A stretch of DNA of 45,807 nt. Source: Nostocales cyanobacterium LEGE 11386. Its GTDB lineage: Bacteria > Cyanobacteriota > Cyanobacteriia > Cyanobacteriales > Nostocaceae. The notes under the pieces are model-generated. The model searched no databases, was not told where the DNA came from, and saw nothing but the letters and a program-made list of their open reading frames with translations. Positions 24,591 to 33,930 of the stretch are shown here, piece after piece. Numbering within the stretch: position 1 is the stretch's first letter; every line of letters starts with the position of its first letter. The DNA is taken from assembly GCA_015207155.1 (NCBI GenBank), contig JADEXK010000050.1, forward strand, positions 1-45,807, written 5' to 3'. The position numbers and the translations under genes were made by a program.

Positions 24591-26378
24591 TTAGATAAAA
24601 ATTGTCACATGTAGCAAGGCAACACCAACCTCTAACATCCAAAATCCAAAATTGACTATGGGGTTAGGAGACTGTAGTTTTAAGGGTTGAGTTTTGTTGG
24701 AGTCACGACTGAGCGCTTGTATTAACTCTGTTTTGCTGAGAGATTTGATAATATTCAGACCGAGAGACTGACTAGAAATATTTTTGGCGTAAGCGGCGTT
24801 GAGATAAGGGATATATTGTGACTTGCCTGCAACGTATGTTTGGCAGAAAGATAAACTCAATACATTCATGTAATAACGTGCTTGGGAGGTATCACCAACT
24901 ACATCGGCAGGTAATGGTACTTGCTGGCTTATAGGGTTTCCCTCACCAATGGTGGAAAAGTGGGTTCCACCTAAGAGCATAACGAGATACTTTGAGGAAT
25001 TTGTCAACCAGGAGAATGGCAAAATTTGCTCGTATAGAGCTGGTGCAACGGTATCATCACTACTACCAACAATCATTACAGGAGTTTGAATTTGACTTAA
25101 ACCAGCTTCACCAAAAATTGAGCTAGTGATGGGGTTAACTGCGATCGCGGCTTTTACTCTTGCATCTTGCAAGTTATACTCTGGGCTAGACTGGCTGTGA
25201 TTTAATGGCAAAGCGCGACATTGAAATAGTAAAGACATATTCCAGCTTTTTTGCAGCGCCTCTGGTTGACAGTCTTGTTCTAGTTGCTCAAAGTTAATCT
25301 TAGCGCCAGCTAAAGCCAAAGCTGTATAACCGCCTAAAGATTGACCAAAGACTCCTACTTGTTGCAGATTTAATCGTCCCCGAAAACGTGAATCATACTG
25401 GTTACTTTTCTCCAGTTGATTTAATACATACTTGACATCTAAAGGTCGGTCTAGAAATTCATCTGGTTCTATGACTTCGCTGGCTTGTTCATGCAACGAT
25501 GATTGTAATTGTTTAGCATCGCTACCCGGATGATTGGGTACAACTACAGCCAATCCGTGGGAAGCTAAATATGTGGCTAAATATTGAAAGTTGCTGCTGT
25601 CTGTACCCAAGCCATGAGAAATCACGATTACAGGTGCGGGACTTTGGACATGGGGAACGTAAACATCAGTCAACAATTGTCGATTGCGTGTCGAATCAAA
25701 AAACCTCAGCGTGTATTTTTGCGGCTGGAACTGTCCCTGTCCCCGTAAATCCGCTAATTGCCAGAAATCCAATGGTTTGGGGACGGTCGCAGCTTCTATA
25801 TGAGACTTTTTGGTAACTGCGGCGATCGCGCGATTAGTTTCATTAATAACCTTTTCTAGTTCGCCAGCTATGGCGAAGCTACGCCTTAAATCGATGTGGA
25901 TACTGCTGTAGGGATATTTCCGTAACAGATTTAATAAAGTTAAACCTCCCGGTTCAGCAGCAGCCGAAATTAATGCTGACCTTAAGGCATGAAATGCTTT
26001 TTGTGGTCGTTGAGATTCAGTTTTAATTGCTGTTGCTAAACGGCGCAGCAGCAATTCGCCTTGAGGTGTGTAGAGAAATTGGGAAACCACGGCTGGACTC
26101 ACTTTCACAGGAGTGAGTAAAATTCCCTGCAATTCTTCAAACTGTTTTGATGGCAGATATTGCTGATAAATGGCTAATTCATCATCAATTACACCGTCTT
26201 TGGCGTAATTTTCTAAAGCAGTCACAGAAATTGACATTTCTATAGCTGAAAAAGATGCATAAATTCGCTCAACTGCCATCATAGAAGTACTAATTCCCAG
26301 CGTCAGCAGTATTGAAAGAACCAGCAAGAGCGAATTTCTTCTCAGGGTGCTTGTACAATTACCAAACAAACTATTCAT
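24591..26378 (-). CDS. DUF1400 alpha/beta hydrolase
   Basis: A 595-residue exported or membrane-anchored esterase/lipase-type protein. Residues about 14-33 are a signal or anchor. DUF1400 (about 38-165, beginning IYASFSAIEMSISV) is a cyanobacterial N-terminal domain. The hydrolase fold (about 215-530) shows the oxyanion turn VISHGLGTDSSNF, the nucleophile elbow GQSLGGYTALALAG, an acid candidate in IVGSSDDTVAP and a His candidate in GGTHFSTIG. The overall form resembles platelet-activating-factor acetylhydrolase-like enzymes; the substrate is unknown. The C-terminus ends in a hydrophobic segment (FGFWMLEVGVALLHVTIFI), which may be a second anchor. Confidence 0.9.
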   Translation of the reverse strand: MNSLFGNCTSTLRRNSLLLVLSILLTLGISTSMMAVERIYASFSAIEMSISVTALENYAKDGVIDDELAIYQQYLPSKQFEELQGILLTPVKVSPAVVSQFLYTPQGELLLRRLATAIKTESQRPQKAFHALRSALISAAAEPGGLTLLNLLRKYPYSSIHIDLRRSFAIAGELEKVINETNRAIAAVTKKSHIEAATVPKPLDFWQLADLRGQGQFQPQKYTLRFFDSTRNRQLLTDVYVPHVQSPAPVIVISHGLGTDSSNFQYLATYLASHGLAVVVPNHPGSDAKQLQSSLHEQASEVIEPDEFLDRPLDVKYVLNQLEKSNQYDSRFRGRLNLQQVGVFGQSLGGYTALALAGAKINFEQLEQDCQPEALQKSWNMSLLFQCRALPLNHSQSSPEYNLQDARVKAAIAVNPITSSIFGEAGLSQIQTPVMIVGSSDDTVAPALYEQILPFSWLTNSSKYLVMLLGGTHFSTIGEGNPISQQVPLPADVVGDTSQARYYMNVLSLSFCQTYVAGKSQYIPYLNAAYAKNISSQSLGLNIIKSLSKTELIQALSRDSNKTQPLKLQSPNPIVNFGFWMLEVGVALLHVTIFI

Positions 26379-26834
26379 CGCTCAACTGTTTTGGTGATGT
26401 TGTTTCACTAGGCGTTGGCTTTGGTAGTTATGCAGAAACCCTGAACAATCACAGCATTTTTCATCATATTTGCAGCACAATCTTTCGTAGGGGCGAAAAA
26501 TCTTTCGTCTCTACAGTATGGATTATTGATCTGAAAATTGCTGTCAGTTAATATTGTTTGCCTTCGTCGTATGGATTTTTCGGGAATTTTTCTCTTGATT
26601 ACAAGCTAAATATTTAAATGTGCTTAATACCAATTCTTGGAAAATTCAGCTACAGATGCCAACCTGAAAATCCAAATGAAAGCTAAATTCCTGAATTACG
26701 AATTGGTATTGTCAACATAGGTAGAGCAGAGATTCACTAAGTAGGATATTAACCCACTAGCTTGCAGTCATTATGAAATGATAACAAATACCAAATGACC
26801 CTGCCTCAGTATTGAAGTGTAGCTTTAAAAATAA
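26379..26834. other. 456-base gap with two palindromic repeats
   Basis: No gene. A hairpin GTAGGGGCGAAA/TTTCGTCTCTAC at 26,487-26,514 belongs to a common cyanobacterial palindrome type, and a miniature element lies at 26,626-26,710. Confidence 0.55.
26626..26710. repeat. AATACCAATT...AATTGGTATT miniature element, copy 3
   Basis: Perfect 10-base inverted ends bound 85 bases. The left part (CTACAGATG) and right part (GAATTACGAATTGGT) are shared with the element at 11,633-11,702. Confidence 0.7.
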
Positions 26835-27764
26835 TTAATCAGTTTTTCCCAAGGCGATCGCTACTGAACCAGCTACTACTAAACATGCACCTAATATACT
26901 AATTATGGTGAGGTGTTCTGCGGGAATTAGAGAAGGTGTAATTACTGATACAAGTTCAACTGAGATTAAAGTAATAATAGGAGCTAAAGCTAATACTGCA
27001 CTTACTCTTGAGGCTTCCCAATGTTCTAATGATTCAGCAAAAGCACCATAAGCAATTAAGGTATTTAAAGCACAAAATAATAAAATTAATAACTGAAAAC
27101 TATTCAGAGTAAAAATTGTTTCTGGCTTCGCAAATGGCGTGAATAATAAAGCACATCCTCCATAAATAATTAGCATGATATTAGCCGAGGATAAAGATTG
27201 CAGTAATTGCTTTTGGGACAAAGCATAAATAGCCCAAGCTGCTGCGGCCAAAGCAATTAAAGCACTCCCAAAAATATATGTGCTTTGGGCTGTAATTAAA
27301 TTTGTGAGTTGTTCACGAAAAAATACAATATAACCAGAAGTAAGTATACTGACACCGAGCCATTGATGCAGTGTATAACGTTCTTGAAAAATTGCTAAAC
27401 CACCTAAACCTAATAACAAGGTAGATAATTGAATTAAAACTTCCGCGTTAGCAGGTGATGTTAACGCTAGACCTTGCATAAATAGGAAGTAATTAAATCC
27501 TAAGAATAGTGTAGCGATCGCTAATAACTTCCAAGAAGTAGAACGCAATTGCTCTGATTTTGGTAATTTACCACGCACCCCTAAATATATAGCCAGTAGG
27601 GCAAATGACACCAAAAAGCGAAACCAAATAATAGTGTAGACATTGAGTGTTTGTAGCGTTACCGTCAGCGCAATCGGTAGAATTCCCCACAAAAAGACGG
27701 TCAACAACGATAACGCTAGACCTAAACGCCAGCGACCAGAACTTTGATGTAATGACATTTGCAT
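26835..27764 (-). CDS. EamA-family (DMT superfamily) transporter
   Basis: A 309-residue inner-membrane transporter with ten predicted helices in two EamA halves (about residues 12-148 and 163-303). Clear examples are LGLALSLLTVFLWGILPIAL, FLGFNYFLFMQGLALTS and LLILLFCALNTLIAYGAFAE. The substrate cannot be predicted; family members export amino acids, nucleosides or drugs. The start at 27,764 or the ATG at 27,758 are both possible. The rightward start of the truncated PIN gene lies only 60 bases away. Confidence 0.9.
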   Translation of the reverse strand: MQMSLHQSSGRWRLGLALSLLTVFLWGILPIALTVTLQTLNVYTIIWFRFLVSFALLAIYLGVRGKLPKSEQLRSTSWKLLAIATLFLGFNYFLFMQGLALTSPANAEVLIQLSTLLLGLGGLAIFQERYTLHQWLGVSILTSGYIVFFREQLTNLITAQSTYIFGSALIALAAAAWAIYALSQKQLLQSLSSANIMLIIYGGCALLFTPFAKPETIFTLNSFQLLILLFCALNTLIAYGAFAESLEHWEASRVSAVLALAPIITLISVELVSVITPSLIPAEHLTIISILGACLVVAGSVAIALGKTD

Positions 27765-27824
27765 ATCATAGCTAAATTGATGTCTTTGCTGTTGACTTTG
27801 ATGATTGGCAGCGCGAGTTAAACC

Positions 27825-28133
27825 GTGGCTGAACTGCCTGCTATTAACACATCCCCACTAATTTTTTTGACTAAGGGCGGCTTTGTCGATTTGTTGCTCC
27901 TAATTAGCCCATCGATTATTGTTCCTAATGCTGTAGCCACAGAAATTCAGGAATATGGGGAAACAGACGTAACAGCAGTTGCGCTCAATAATACTGATTG
28001 GTTGGTTGTACAAGAAACATCACCTGTGCCGAACATTATTCAAAACTGGGATTTGGGTCAAGGTGAGTCAGCCGTACTGACCTGGGGCTATAACCGCGTG
28101 ATCAATCAAGCATTAGCATTGGTAGGGGAATAG
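27825..28133 (+). pseudogene. Truncated PIN-domain toxin (DUF3368/VapC-like)
   Basis: The 102 residues keep the N-terminal two thirds of a DUF3368 PIN RNase: INTSPLIFLTKGGFVDLLLL with the first catalytic Asp position replaced by Asn in this family, VPNAVATEIQEYGE with an acidic residue, and DLGQGESAVLTWGYNR. The family's last part, with the acidic IIDDLAAR segment, is missing, and the reading frame ends VINQALALVGE. The start is a GTG overlapping the stop of an upstream fragment. That fragment (about 27,776-27,832) reads VDFDDWQRELNRG and may be the tail of the lost antitoxin. The gene is probably inactive. ParD/ParE follow on the same strand. Confidence 0.6.
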
Positions 28134-28279
28134 ATGCGTCTGCTCTCAAGCCAATAGATTGGTCATTGCATGAGATACAATCGTTTTCTCTATGAAAAAT
28201 GATAGCTGAGAACGTAGACAAGGCATTTACGATTGTCATAATAAAGGGTAAAACCGCGAATCCACAACAGGCGAAAATC

Positions 28280-28546
28280 ATGAACATTCAACTCAAACCC
28301 GAAGATGAGCAATTTATTCAAACACAAATTGCCAAAGGTAAATATGAAAATCCAGAAGAAGTTATTAGTAAAGCATTGAAACTGTTAGACAAGTGGGAAA
28401 AAGGTTATCAAAATTGGGTTGAAGAAACCCGTCATCAAGTAGAAGTCGCTGCCCAATCCTTGGATAGAGGCGAAGGTATTGATGGCGAAGTTGTAGTTGA
28501 GCGACTGCGGGAGAAACTGCGTCAAGCCAGAGAAAATAAATCATGA
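28280..28546 (+). CDS. parD: ParD-family antitoxin
   Basis: An 88-residue antitoxin with an N-terminal ribbon-helix-helix (MNIQLKPEDEQFIQTQIAKG, ENPEEVISKALKLLDK) for DNA binding and a charged C-terminal helix that would wrap the toxin (EVVVERLREKLRQARENK). Typical for type II systems, it should repress its own operon together with the toxin. The ATG at 28,280 gives the standard N-terminus; an earlier ATG at 28,199 would add 27 residues unlike the family. Its stop overlaps the ATG of parE by four bases (ATGA). Confidence 0.9.
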   Translation: MNIQLKPEDEQFIQTQIAKGKYENPEEVISKALKLLDKWEKGYQNWVEETRHQVEVAAQSLDRGEGIDGEVVVERLREKLRQARENKS

Positions 28547-28848
28547 AGCAACACATTATCTCCCCAGAGGCAAATCAGGATTTAGAAGTAATTATGGATT
28601 ATTTCACGGCTCGCAATATAGACGCTGGAGAGCATTTTGTTGATGAGTTTAATAAAAAATGTAGATATCTGGCTAATTTTCCCAACATGGGGCGTAGTTA
28701 CGCACATATTAAGGACTATTTGCGGGGTCTACCCTTGGATGGTTATATCATTCTTTACCGAGTTGCAGATAACGGAATAGAAATTTTACGCGTAGTTAGC
28801 GGTTATAGAGATTTAGAGTCTTTATTTGCCGAATCGGGTGATGATTAA
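28543..28848 (+). CDS. parE: ParE-family toxin
   Basis: A 101-residue RelE/ParE superfamily toxin. ParE proteins poison DNA gyrase, whereas RelE relatives cut mRNA. The sequence has the ParE layout: an N-terminal strand and two helices (ISPEANQDLEVIMDYFTARN and HFVDEFNKKCRYLANFPNMG), then the sheet with YIILYRVADNGIEILRVVSG and the closing YRDLESLF. The usual catalytic His/Lys/Arg set of RelE is not evident, so gyrase inhibition is more likely. It is translationally coupled to parD by ATGA. The module looks intact, unlike the neighbouring PIN gene. Confidence 0.88.
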   Translation: MKQHIISPEANQDLEVIMDYFTARNIDAGEHFVDEFNKKCRYLANFPNMGRSYAHIKDYLRGLPLDGYIILYRVADNGIEILRVVSGYRDLESLFAESGDD

Positions 28849-29026
28849 GCACCAGTAGATACCTCAGACATCTAGAAAATCACAATTATCAAGGTTAGGC
28901 TCCATATCGATTAGTGAAACATTAGGTTTGATTTTGGCGATCGCGTGGGTAGGTTTCATTGATAAACCATTGAATTGCTGAAACCAATACATAGAGAGAA
29001 AGAAGCTAAAAAGGTAATACAGAATA

Positions 29027-30205
29027 TTAAAAGAAATCAGCCATCCACGGAGAATTACCTGTAAATATTTGCGTAGCTGCTAATAGTGCTGTTTTTGTAG
29101 CCTCCAGTTTTCCTGTTAACTGTAATTGGTGGGGTGTGAATAAACCTGTATATAAAGGTACTAAACCTCTAATATCTAACTGCAACTCACCTTTGCCGCC
29201 TGTGGTTACTTCACCGCGTCCATCTGCTACAGATAAAATAAATTTGCCGTTATTGGTAGCTAGCAAGTCATCTTTAACTTCTAAGTGTAGTTCAGTGGTA
29301 ATTCCCGATGGATAACCCCGCATCTCTAACGCCTTAACGACATCTATTATCCGCAGCATCCAACGCTCTTGATATTTAATTTTGGCAGTTTGTTCTGGTA
29401 GCAGCAATGTTAGAGAATCAACTACAGAACTCTTCCATCGTACCTGGTCAATTTGGGAGCGATGATTGGCAATAAAAGACCAAAAAGTTCGTGCAGCTGC
29501 ATTTGTGAGGATTGTCCAATCTCTCACTTTTAACATTGTGCCCTCCTTTGTGCGTTCTTGAGTCAAGATGATATAACCTTGGGGTTGGTCTTGCTCACCA
29601 ATCAAATAACCACATACTGTTTCTTGATGATCTGGTTGAGTTAATCCTTGCCAGATAGCTGGATGTCGGTCTATATATCCATCAATGAGTTTTGCTTGTT
29701 GCTGATACAAGTCGTGAAAGATGGCATGATTTTTGGTAGTTACAGGTTGCAAAGGTAAAGATTTATCTTGCAACTGGATACTGTCAGGAGAAATTTCCCA
29801 AGTGCAATAACTGCCACCTTGTTCATATCCGGCTTTACGATAAAGACGTTGAGTAGCTGGATAGAGAACCGAAATCGGAACTTCCTGGTCATAGAGTTCC
29901 TGAATCGTTTGTTGTATGAGCGCGATCGCTGCACCATCCCCACGGTATTCTGGAGCAATACCTACTGCGGCAATTCCCGTCATCGGTACACGCTGACCAC
30001 CCCACCACTGACCCATGGGAATCATTGCCAGTCCACCGACAACTTGCTGATTTTGATAAATAGCGCGAAACTTGTCTACACCAAGGCGCTGCATGTAGAT
30101 TTCGCTATCACCAGCCGACATAATAAAACACTGTTCGAGGATATGTCCCAGTTGCTGAATATCCTCTGTGTGGGTAAGTGTGGTGTATTTAAATTGACGT
30201 GACAT
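29027..30205 (-). CDS. Eis-like GNAT acetyltransferase with SCP2 domain
   Basis: A three-part protein of 392 residues. The first GNAT domain (about 1-140) has the acetyl-CoA loop VGIAPEYRGDGAAIALIQQT and the following YPATQRLYRKAGYEQGG. The second GNAT-like domain spans about 145-285. The C-terminal sterol-carrier-like domain (about 290-390) includes LHLEVKDDLLATNNGKFIL and GELQLDIRGLVPLYTG. This is the architecture of Eis acetyltransferases, which acetylate amines of aminoglycosides or peptides in mycobacteria. The substrate in cyanobacteria is unknown. The start at 30,205 is preferred because it begins the GNAT fold; the frame is open further upstream with an unlikely basic extension. Confidence 0.88.
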   Translation of the reverse strand: MSRQFKYTTLTHTEDIQQLGHILEQCFIMSAGDSEIYMQRLGVDKFRAIYQNQQVVGGLAMIPMGQWWGGQRVPMTGIAAVGIAPEYRGDGAAIALIQQTIQELYDQEVPISVLYPATQRLYRKAGYEQGGSYCTWEISPDSIQLQDKSLPLQPVTTKNHAIFHDLYQQQAKLIDGYIDRHPAIWQGLTQPDHQETVCGYLIGEQDQPQGYIILTQERTKEGTMLKVRDWTILTNAAARTFWSFIANHRSQIDQVRWKSSVVDSLTLLLPEQTAKIKYQERWMLRIIDVVKALEMRGYPSGITTELHLEVKDDLLATNNGKFILSVADGRGEVTTGGKGELQLDIRGLVPLYTGLFTPHQLQLTGKLEATKTALLAATQIFTGNSPWMADFF

Positions 30206-30298
30206 CGTTTCTACCGTTAGTAGCACAATCATACTACAACGGGTTTTTCTTGAGCGCTTCACCCGTTTGGGTGGGGAGTGTGCCCAAATCTCAGTTCG

Positions 30299-32335
30299 TT
30301 AATCTTCCAACATCTCCAAAAATTGCGCCTCACTCAATTGGGTAATTCCCAACGTCTGCGCCTTTTCTAACTTAGAACCCGCATCTTCTCCTACTAACAA
30401 ATAATCAGTTTTTTTACTTACCGAATTAGTTACCTTACCGCCAGCTTTTTGAATTAAGTCCTTGGCTTCATCCCGTGTTAAATTTGGCAGTGTACCCGTA
30501 ATTACAAAAGTTTTATCCGCTAACTTTTGATTACCGTCGCTAACGTCTGTTGTTTTCTCCGTAGCAGCTAATTGTAATCCTGCTGCTTGTAAGCGTTCAA
30601 TTAAAACTTGATTAGCACGAATACGGAACCACTGATAGACAGATTGAGCAATTTCCGCACCGATACCGTAAATCCCGGCAATATCTGATTGCTTGGCTGC
30701 TGCTAACTGTTCTACTGTAGGATACTTCTGGGTTAACAATTGAGCATTCACACTGCCAACGTGACGGATGCCTAAACCATATAATACCCGTGACCAAGGT
30801 TGGTTTTTTGATTGAGCGATCGCATCTATTAATTTCTGTGCCGACTTTTGCCCCATCCTTTCCAACCCACATAATGCCTCTGCTGTCAAGTCGTATAAAT
30901 CGGCAATGGAATGCACCAAACCTCTATCCACGAGTTGATGTACTAGCTTTTCTCCCATGCCTTTAATATCCAAGGCATCCCGACTCACCCAATGTTCAAT
31001 TTCTCCTTTGAGAATTGCCGGACAGGAAGCATTCACACACCTAGTCACTGCTTCACCAGATTCTCGCACTACTAACTGACCGCAGACTGGGCAATGGGTG
31101 GGCATTTCAAAGGGTTGAGCATCAGCAGGACGCAGTTCTTTTAATACCCGCACCACTTCGGGAATGATTTCCCCAGCTTTGCGGACAATCACAGTATCAC
31201 CAATGCGAATATCTAATTGCACTATGCGATCGCTATTGTGTAAAGTAGCGCGAGCAACAGTCGTCCCGGCTAATTGTACAGGGCGCATTTCTGCCAAAGG
31301 CGTTAACGCCCCAGTTCTTCCCACATTCACAGCAATATTTTCTACCCGGGTGGGCGCTTCTTCGGCTGGATACTTCAACGCCACCGCCCACCGGGGGAAT
31401 TTTTGGGTAAAACCTAGCTGTTCTTGCAGCTTAAAAGGATTCAGTTTCACCACCACCCCATCGGTCATGTAGGGTAAATTCAGCCGTTCTGTATCCCAGT
31501 ATTTGTAATATTCTGCTACTTCTGCTAAAGAGCCACACAATTTATGCTGGGAATTCACCCGAAAACCCATTTGTTCCAATAACTCCAAAGCTTCCCATTG
31601 AGTATTGGCAACACTAGCATCATCCATCCCAGAAATGTGTAATGTGTAAGCAAAGAAATCCAACCGCCGCCGGGCGACAATGCGGGAATCTAATTGCCTG
31701 AGTGTACCAGCTGCGGCATTGCGAGGATTAGCAAATAACTGCTCACCTGCCTTTTGTCGTTCTTCGTTGATTTGTTTAAATACGTCCAAAGGTAAAAAGG
31801 CCTCACCTCTGACTTCTACTTTTCCCAGGCTTTCTGCACCGACAAAATTTAAACGTAACGGAATTGAGCGAATTGTCCGCACATTTTGGGTGATATCTTC
31901 ACCCATCACTCCATCACCCCTAGTTACACCCCTAACTAAAATGCCATTTTCATAAGTCAGCGCCAAAGCAGAACCATCAATTTTCAGTTCCGCAACATAT
32001 TCCACTGCATCTATTTTCGGTACTTGTCGCCGCCAACGTTGATCCCATGTTTGCAACTCATCAAGATTAAACGCATTCTCCAAACTATACAGGGGGATAT
32101 TGTGCCGTACTGAAGTAAAGTGTGTGGCTGGTTTCTCACCCACGCGCTGAGTGGGACTATCCGGTGTTAGTAACTCTGGATACTGAGTTTCTAGTTGATG
32201 CAATTCTCGATACAGCTGGTCATAGACGGCATCCTCCATGATTGGTGCATCGAGGACATAATAAGCATAGCTAGCTTGTTGTAACAACTGGCGCAGTTCT
32301 TCTACGCGATTTAGTTCCGGCTGAATCTGTATCAT
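30299..32335 (-). CDS. ligA: NAD-dependent DNA ligase LigA
   Basis: It seals DNA nicks in replication and repair using NAD+. The 678 residues have the full domain order: Ia and adenylation domain with the AMP-acceptor K118 in AELKIDGSALALTYENG, OB fold near TGALTPLAEMRPVQLAG, four-Cys zinc finger (CPVCGQLVVRESG to CVNASCPA, about residues 410-440), helix-hairpin-helix repeats (RMGQKSAQKLIDAI, IYGIGAEIAQSVYQW), and BRCT from about residue 605 (DKTFVITGTLPNLTRDEAK). It is complete and normal. The start ATG at 32,335 is standard. It is separated by about 90 bases from the acetyltransferase gene, and co-transcription is possible. Confidence 0.97.
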   Translation of the reverse strand: MIQIQPELNRVEELRQLLQQASYAYYVLDAPIMEDAVYDQLYRELHQLETQYPELLTPDSPTQRVGEKPATHFTSVRHNIPLYSLENAFNLDELQTWDQRWRRQVPKIDAVEYVAELKIDGSALALTYENGILVRGVTRGDGVMGEDITQNVRTIRSIPLRLNFVGAESLGKVEVRGEAFLPLDVFKQINEERQKAGEQLFANPRNAAAGTLRQLDSRIVARRRLDFFAYTLHISGMDDASVANTQWEALELLEQMGFRVNSQHKLCGSLAEVAEYYKYWDTERLNLPYMTDGVVVKLNPFKLQEQLGFTQKFPRWAVALKYPAEEAPTRVENIAVNVGRTGALTPLAEMRPVQLAGTTVARATLHNSDRIVQLDIRIGDTVIVRKAGEIIPEVVRVLKELRPADAQPFEMPTHCPVCGQLVVRESGEAVTRCVNASCPAILKGEIEHWVSRDALDIKGMGEKLVHQLVDRGLVHSIADLYDLTAEALCGLERMGQKSAQKLIDAIAQSKNQPWSRVLYGLGIRHVGSVNAQLLTQKYPTVEQLAAAKQSDIAGIYGIGAEIAQSVYQWFRIRANQVLIERLQAAGLQLAATEKTTDVSDGNQKLADKTFVITGTLPNLTRDEAKDLIQKAGGKVTNSVSKKTDYLLVGEDAGSKLEKAQTLGITQLSEAQFLEMLED

Positions 32336-33393
32336 TAGACTTATTGCAAAATACCCAGCAAATAGAAAAACTTGATCGGTTGGCGATGAGCAGACGTACT
32401 ATTCCAGGTTACTCGCTTTCACTGCGATCGTCGCATCCGTCAGCAGGACTATCAATTTAGAGAAACTTTTCCTAACTTCAATACCTTTGCCAATTGTCTG
32501 AAACACCCACAGGCTGGTTCTACTTGCAAAACCCAGTTCCAGGTGTCATGTATTTTTCTTGGTGTCTTAGTGGTTAAAAATAACTTTTGAACTACAAAGA
32601 CACAAAGTCACAAAGGTGGAAAGCCCCAAATTGGACATCAAGAATCAAGCTTTAATGCCTGAAATCCATACCTCATATTTAGGTTTTTCTGTCAATGCGG
32701 GTGAAATCACCTTGCTAGAAAAACCCCACGTAAGTATAAGTTGACAAACAAAATTCCCTCTCTATGAAGAAATATAAACTTGGTGTAGGGGAGGTAAAAG
32801 TGGCGTGGATTTGCCTTCCACTTGATCGCCGTTATGTTGTGCTGTAGGTTAACGCACCTTAGATGATTGATGATGCCTTAATCTGAAGCTATAACGCACC
32901 CTAGAATTAAATTTTATTAACATAGTTATAAATATTCTTGCTCACCTACTGAGATAGTAGTATATCTAGAATATTTATAAATTTTTAGTGAGAGATAATG
33001 AAGCTTAAAAGTCCTGTACTAACATGCTTTTAGCCTTCAAAAATAACCTTAACTCCTCTAGATTGCTATATTTGTCTTAACCTTTTGCCAAATGTTAAGT
33101 TTTTGAGTTTGGTAATTTTATTGACTGATAAATTAGTAAAATACAAGTAAAGCTCCCGATAACTTGAAAGGTAAATCACCTAGTTTGTCCCAAAGGTTGC
33201 TATATAGCAATCTAATTTTAATAGTGCAAAAATGCGTAGACCAAAGTACGTATTGATAAGCTTTTCAGCTTGTTGTTGCTTAAATAATCATATTAGTGTT
33301 GTTGCGTGTCTTCTGGGGATGAAAAGGCGGGTTTACTGAAGTAAGTAATCGAGCTTGAGAAAACAAGAGTTTACCAATTGATTGCTAAAAACT
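32336..33393. other. 1058-base gap without a recognised gene
   Basis: It holds a 13-base inverted pair TTATAAATATTCT/AGAATATTTATAA (32,926-32,938 and 32,968-32,980). One arm also occurs at 2719-2745. Around 32,550-32,610 there is repeat-like GGTGTCTTAGTGGTT with ACAAAGACACAAAGTCACAAAG, a common cyanobacterial intergenic motif. A stretch without stops (32,390-32,587) lacks a start codon and any family resemblance. The last 300 bases are a long leader for the alanine-rich repeat protein. No tRNA-like fold was noticed. Confidence 0.5.
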
Positions 33394-33930
33394 ATGAAAA
33401 GCATACTTTCTAGGACATCAGCTGCCTTGGCTATCGGATCAATTTTCGCTTTCTCAGGTGCAACATTTGCTAGCACATATAATGTTGCAGAAGTCACCAA
33501 TACAAATGGATTGAGTAACGCCGAGATCCTGGTTGCTCAACGTCCAGTTTCTCGTCGCGCTCCTCTAAGAGAAAACCGAGCATTTTCTAGCTCATTAGCC
33601 GTTGCAGAAACTGCATTGGGGAACGCCCAAGCGGCTGCTCAATCACAAGCTATCGGCGGCCCCAGAAAAGGCGCTTTGGCTGAGTCAATTTCTAAAGCTA
33701 CATCTTTACTGGGCAATGCTAGTGCGCTTTCTGGTTCAACTGCGATTAGCGATCGCAGGGCTGTTGCTACCTCCCTAGCTCAAGCAGAAACAGTCCTTGG
33801 TGATGCGTTGGCTATAGCCGAATCAGACGCTATTAGTGGTCCTGGCAAACCAGCTATTGCTAGATCACTAGCTAGTGCAAAAACATCTGTGGGTAACGCA
33901 ACTGCAATTGCTGTGAGTACTGCTGAATAA
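33394..33930 (+). CDS. Secreted alanine-rich repeat protein, family member 1
   Basis: Not recognised as any named family. The 178 residues begin with a signal peptide (AALAIGSIFAFSGATFAS), then a linker with LSNAEILVAQRP. After that come four imperfect units of about 30 residues with pattern SLAxAETxLGxAxAIAxSxAI, spaced 31, 29 and 31 residues as judged from the LG or VG core. Examples are SLAVAETALGNAQAAAQSQA, ATSLLGNASALSGSTAI and SLAQAETVLGDALAIAESDA. Each unit looks like one helix and a turn with GPxK. The ATG at 33,394 is chosen over a TTG at 33,382. A related protein with one unit follows at 34,278. The role is unknown, possibly in the envelope or outside the cell. Confidence 0.8.
   Translation: MKSILSRTSAALAIGSIFAFSGATFASTYNVAEVTNTNGLSNAEILVAQRPVSRRAPLRENRAFSSSLAVAETALGNAQAAAQSQAIGGPRKGALAESISKATSLLGNASALSGSTAISDRRAVATSLAQAETVLGDALAIAESDAISGPGKPAIARSLASAKTSVGNATAIAVSTAE

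Noticed and set aside
32390..32587. Stop-free stretch in the gap behind ligA
   Set aside because: No start codon, no ribosome binding site and no resemblance to a family I know; at most a decayed gene fragment.
33100..33393. Possible riboswitch in the long leader before the alanine-rich protein gene
   Set aside because: I could not match the leader to the conserved core of any riboswitch class I know.
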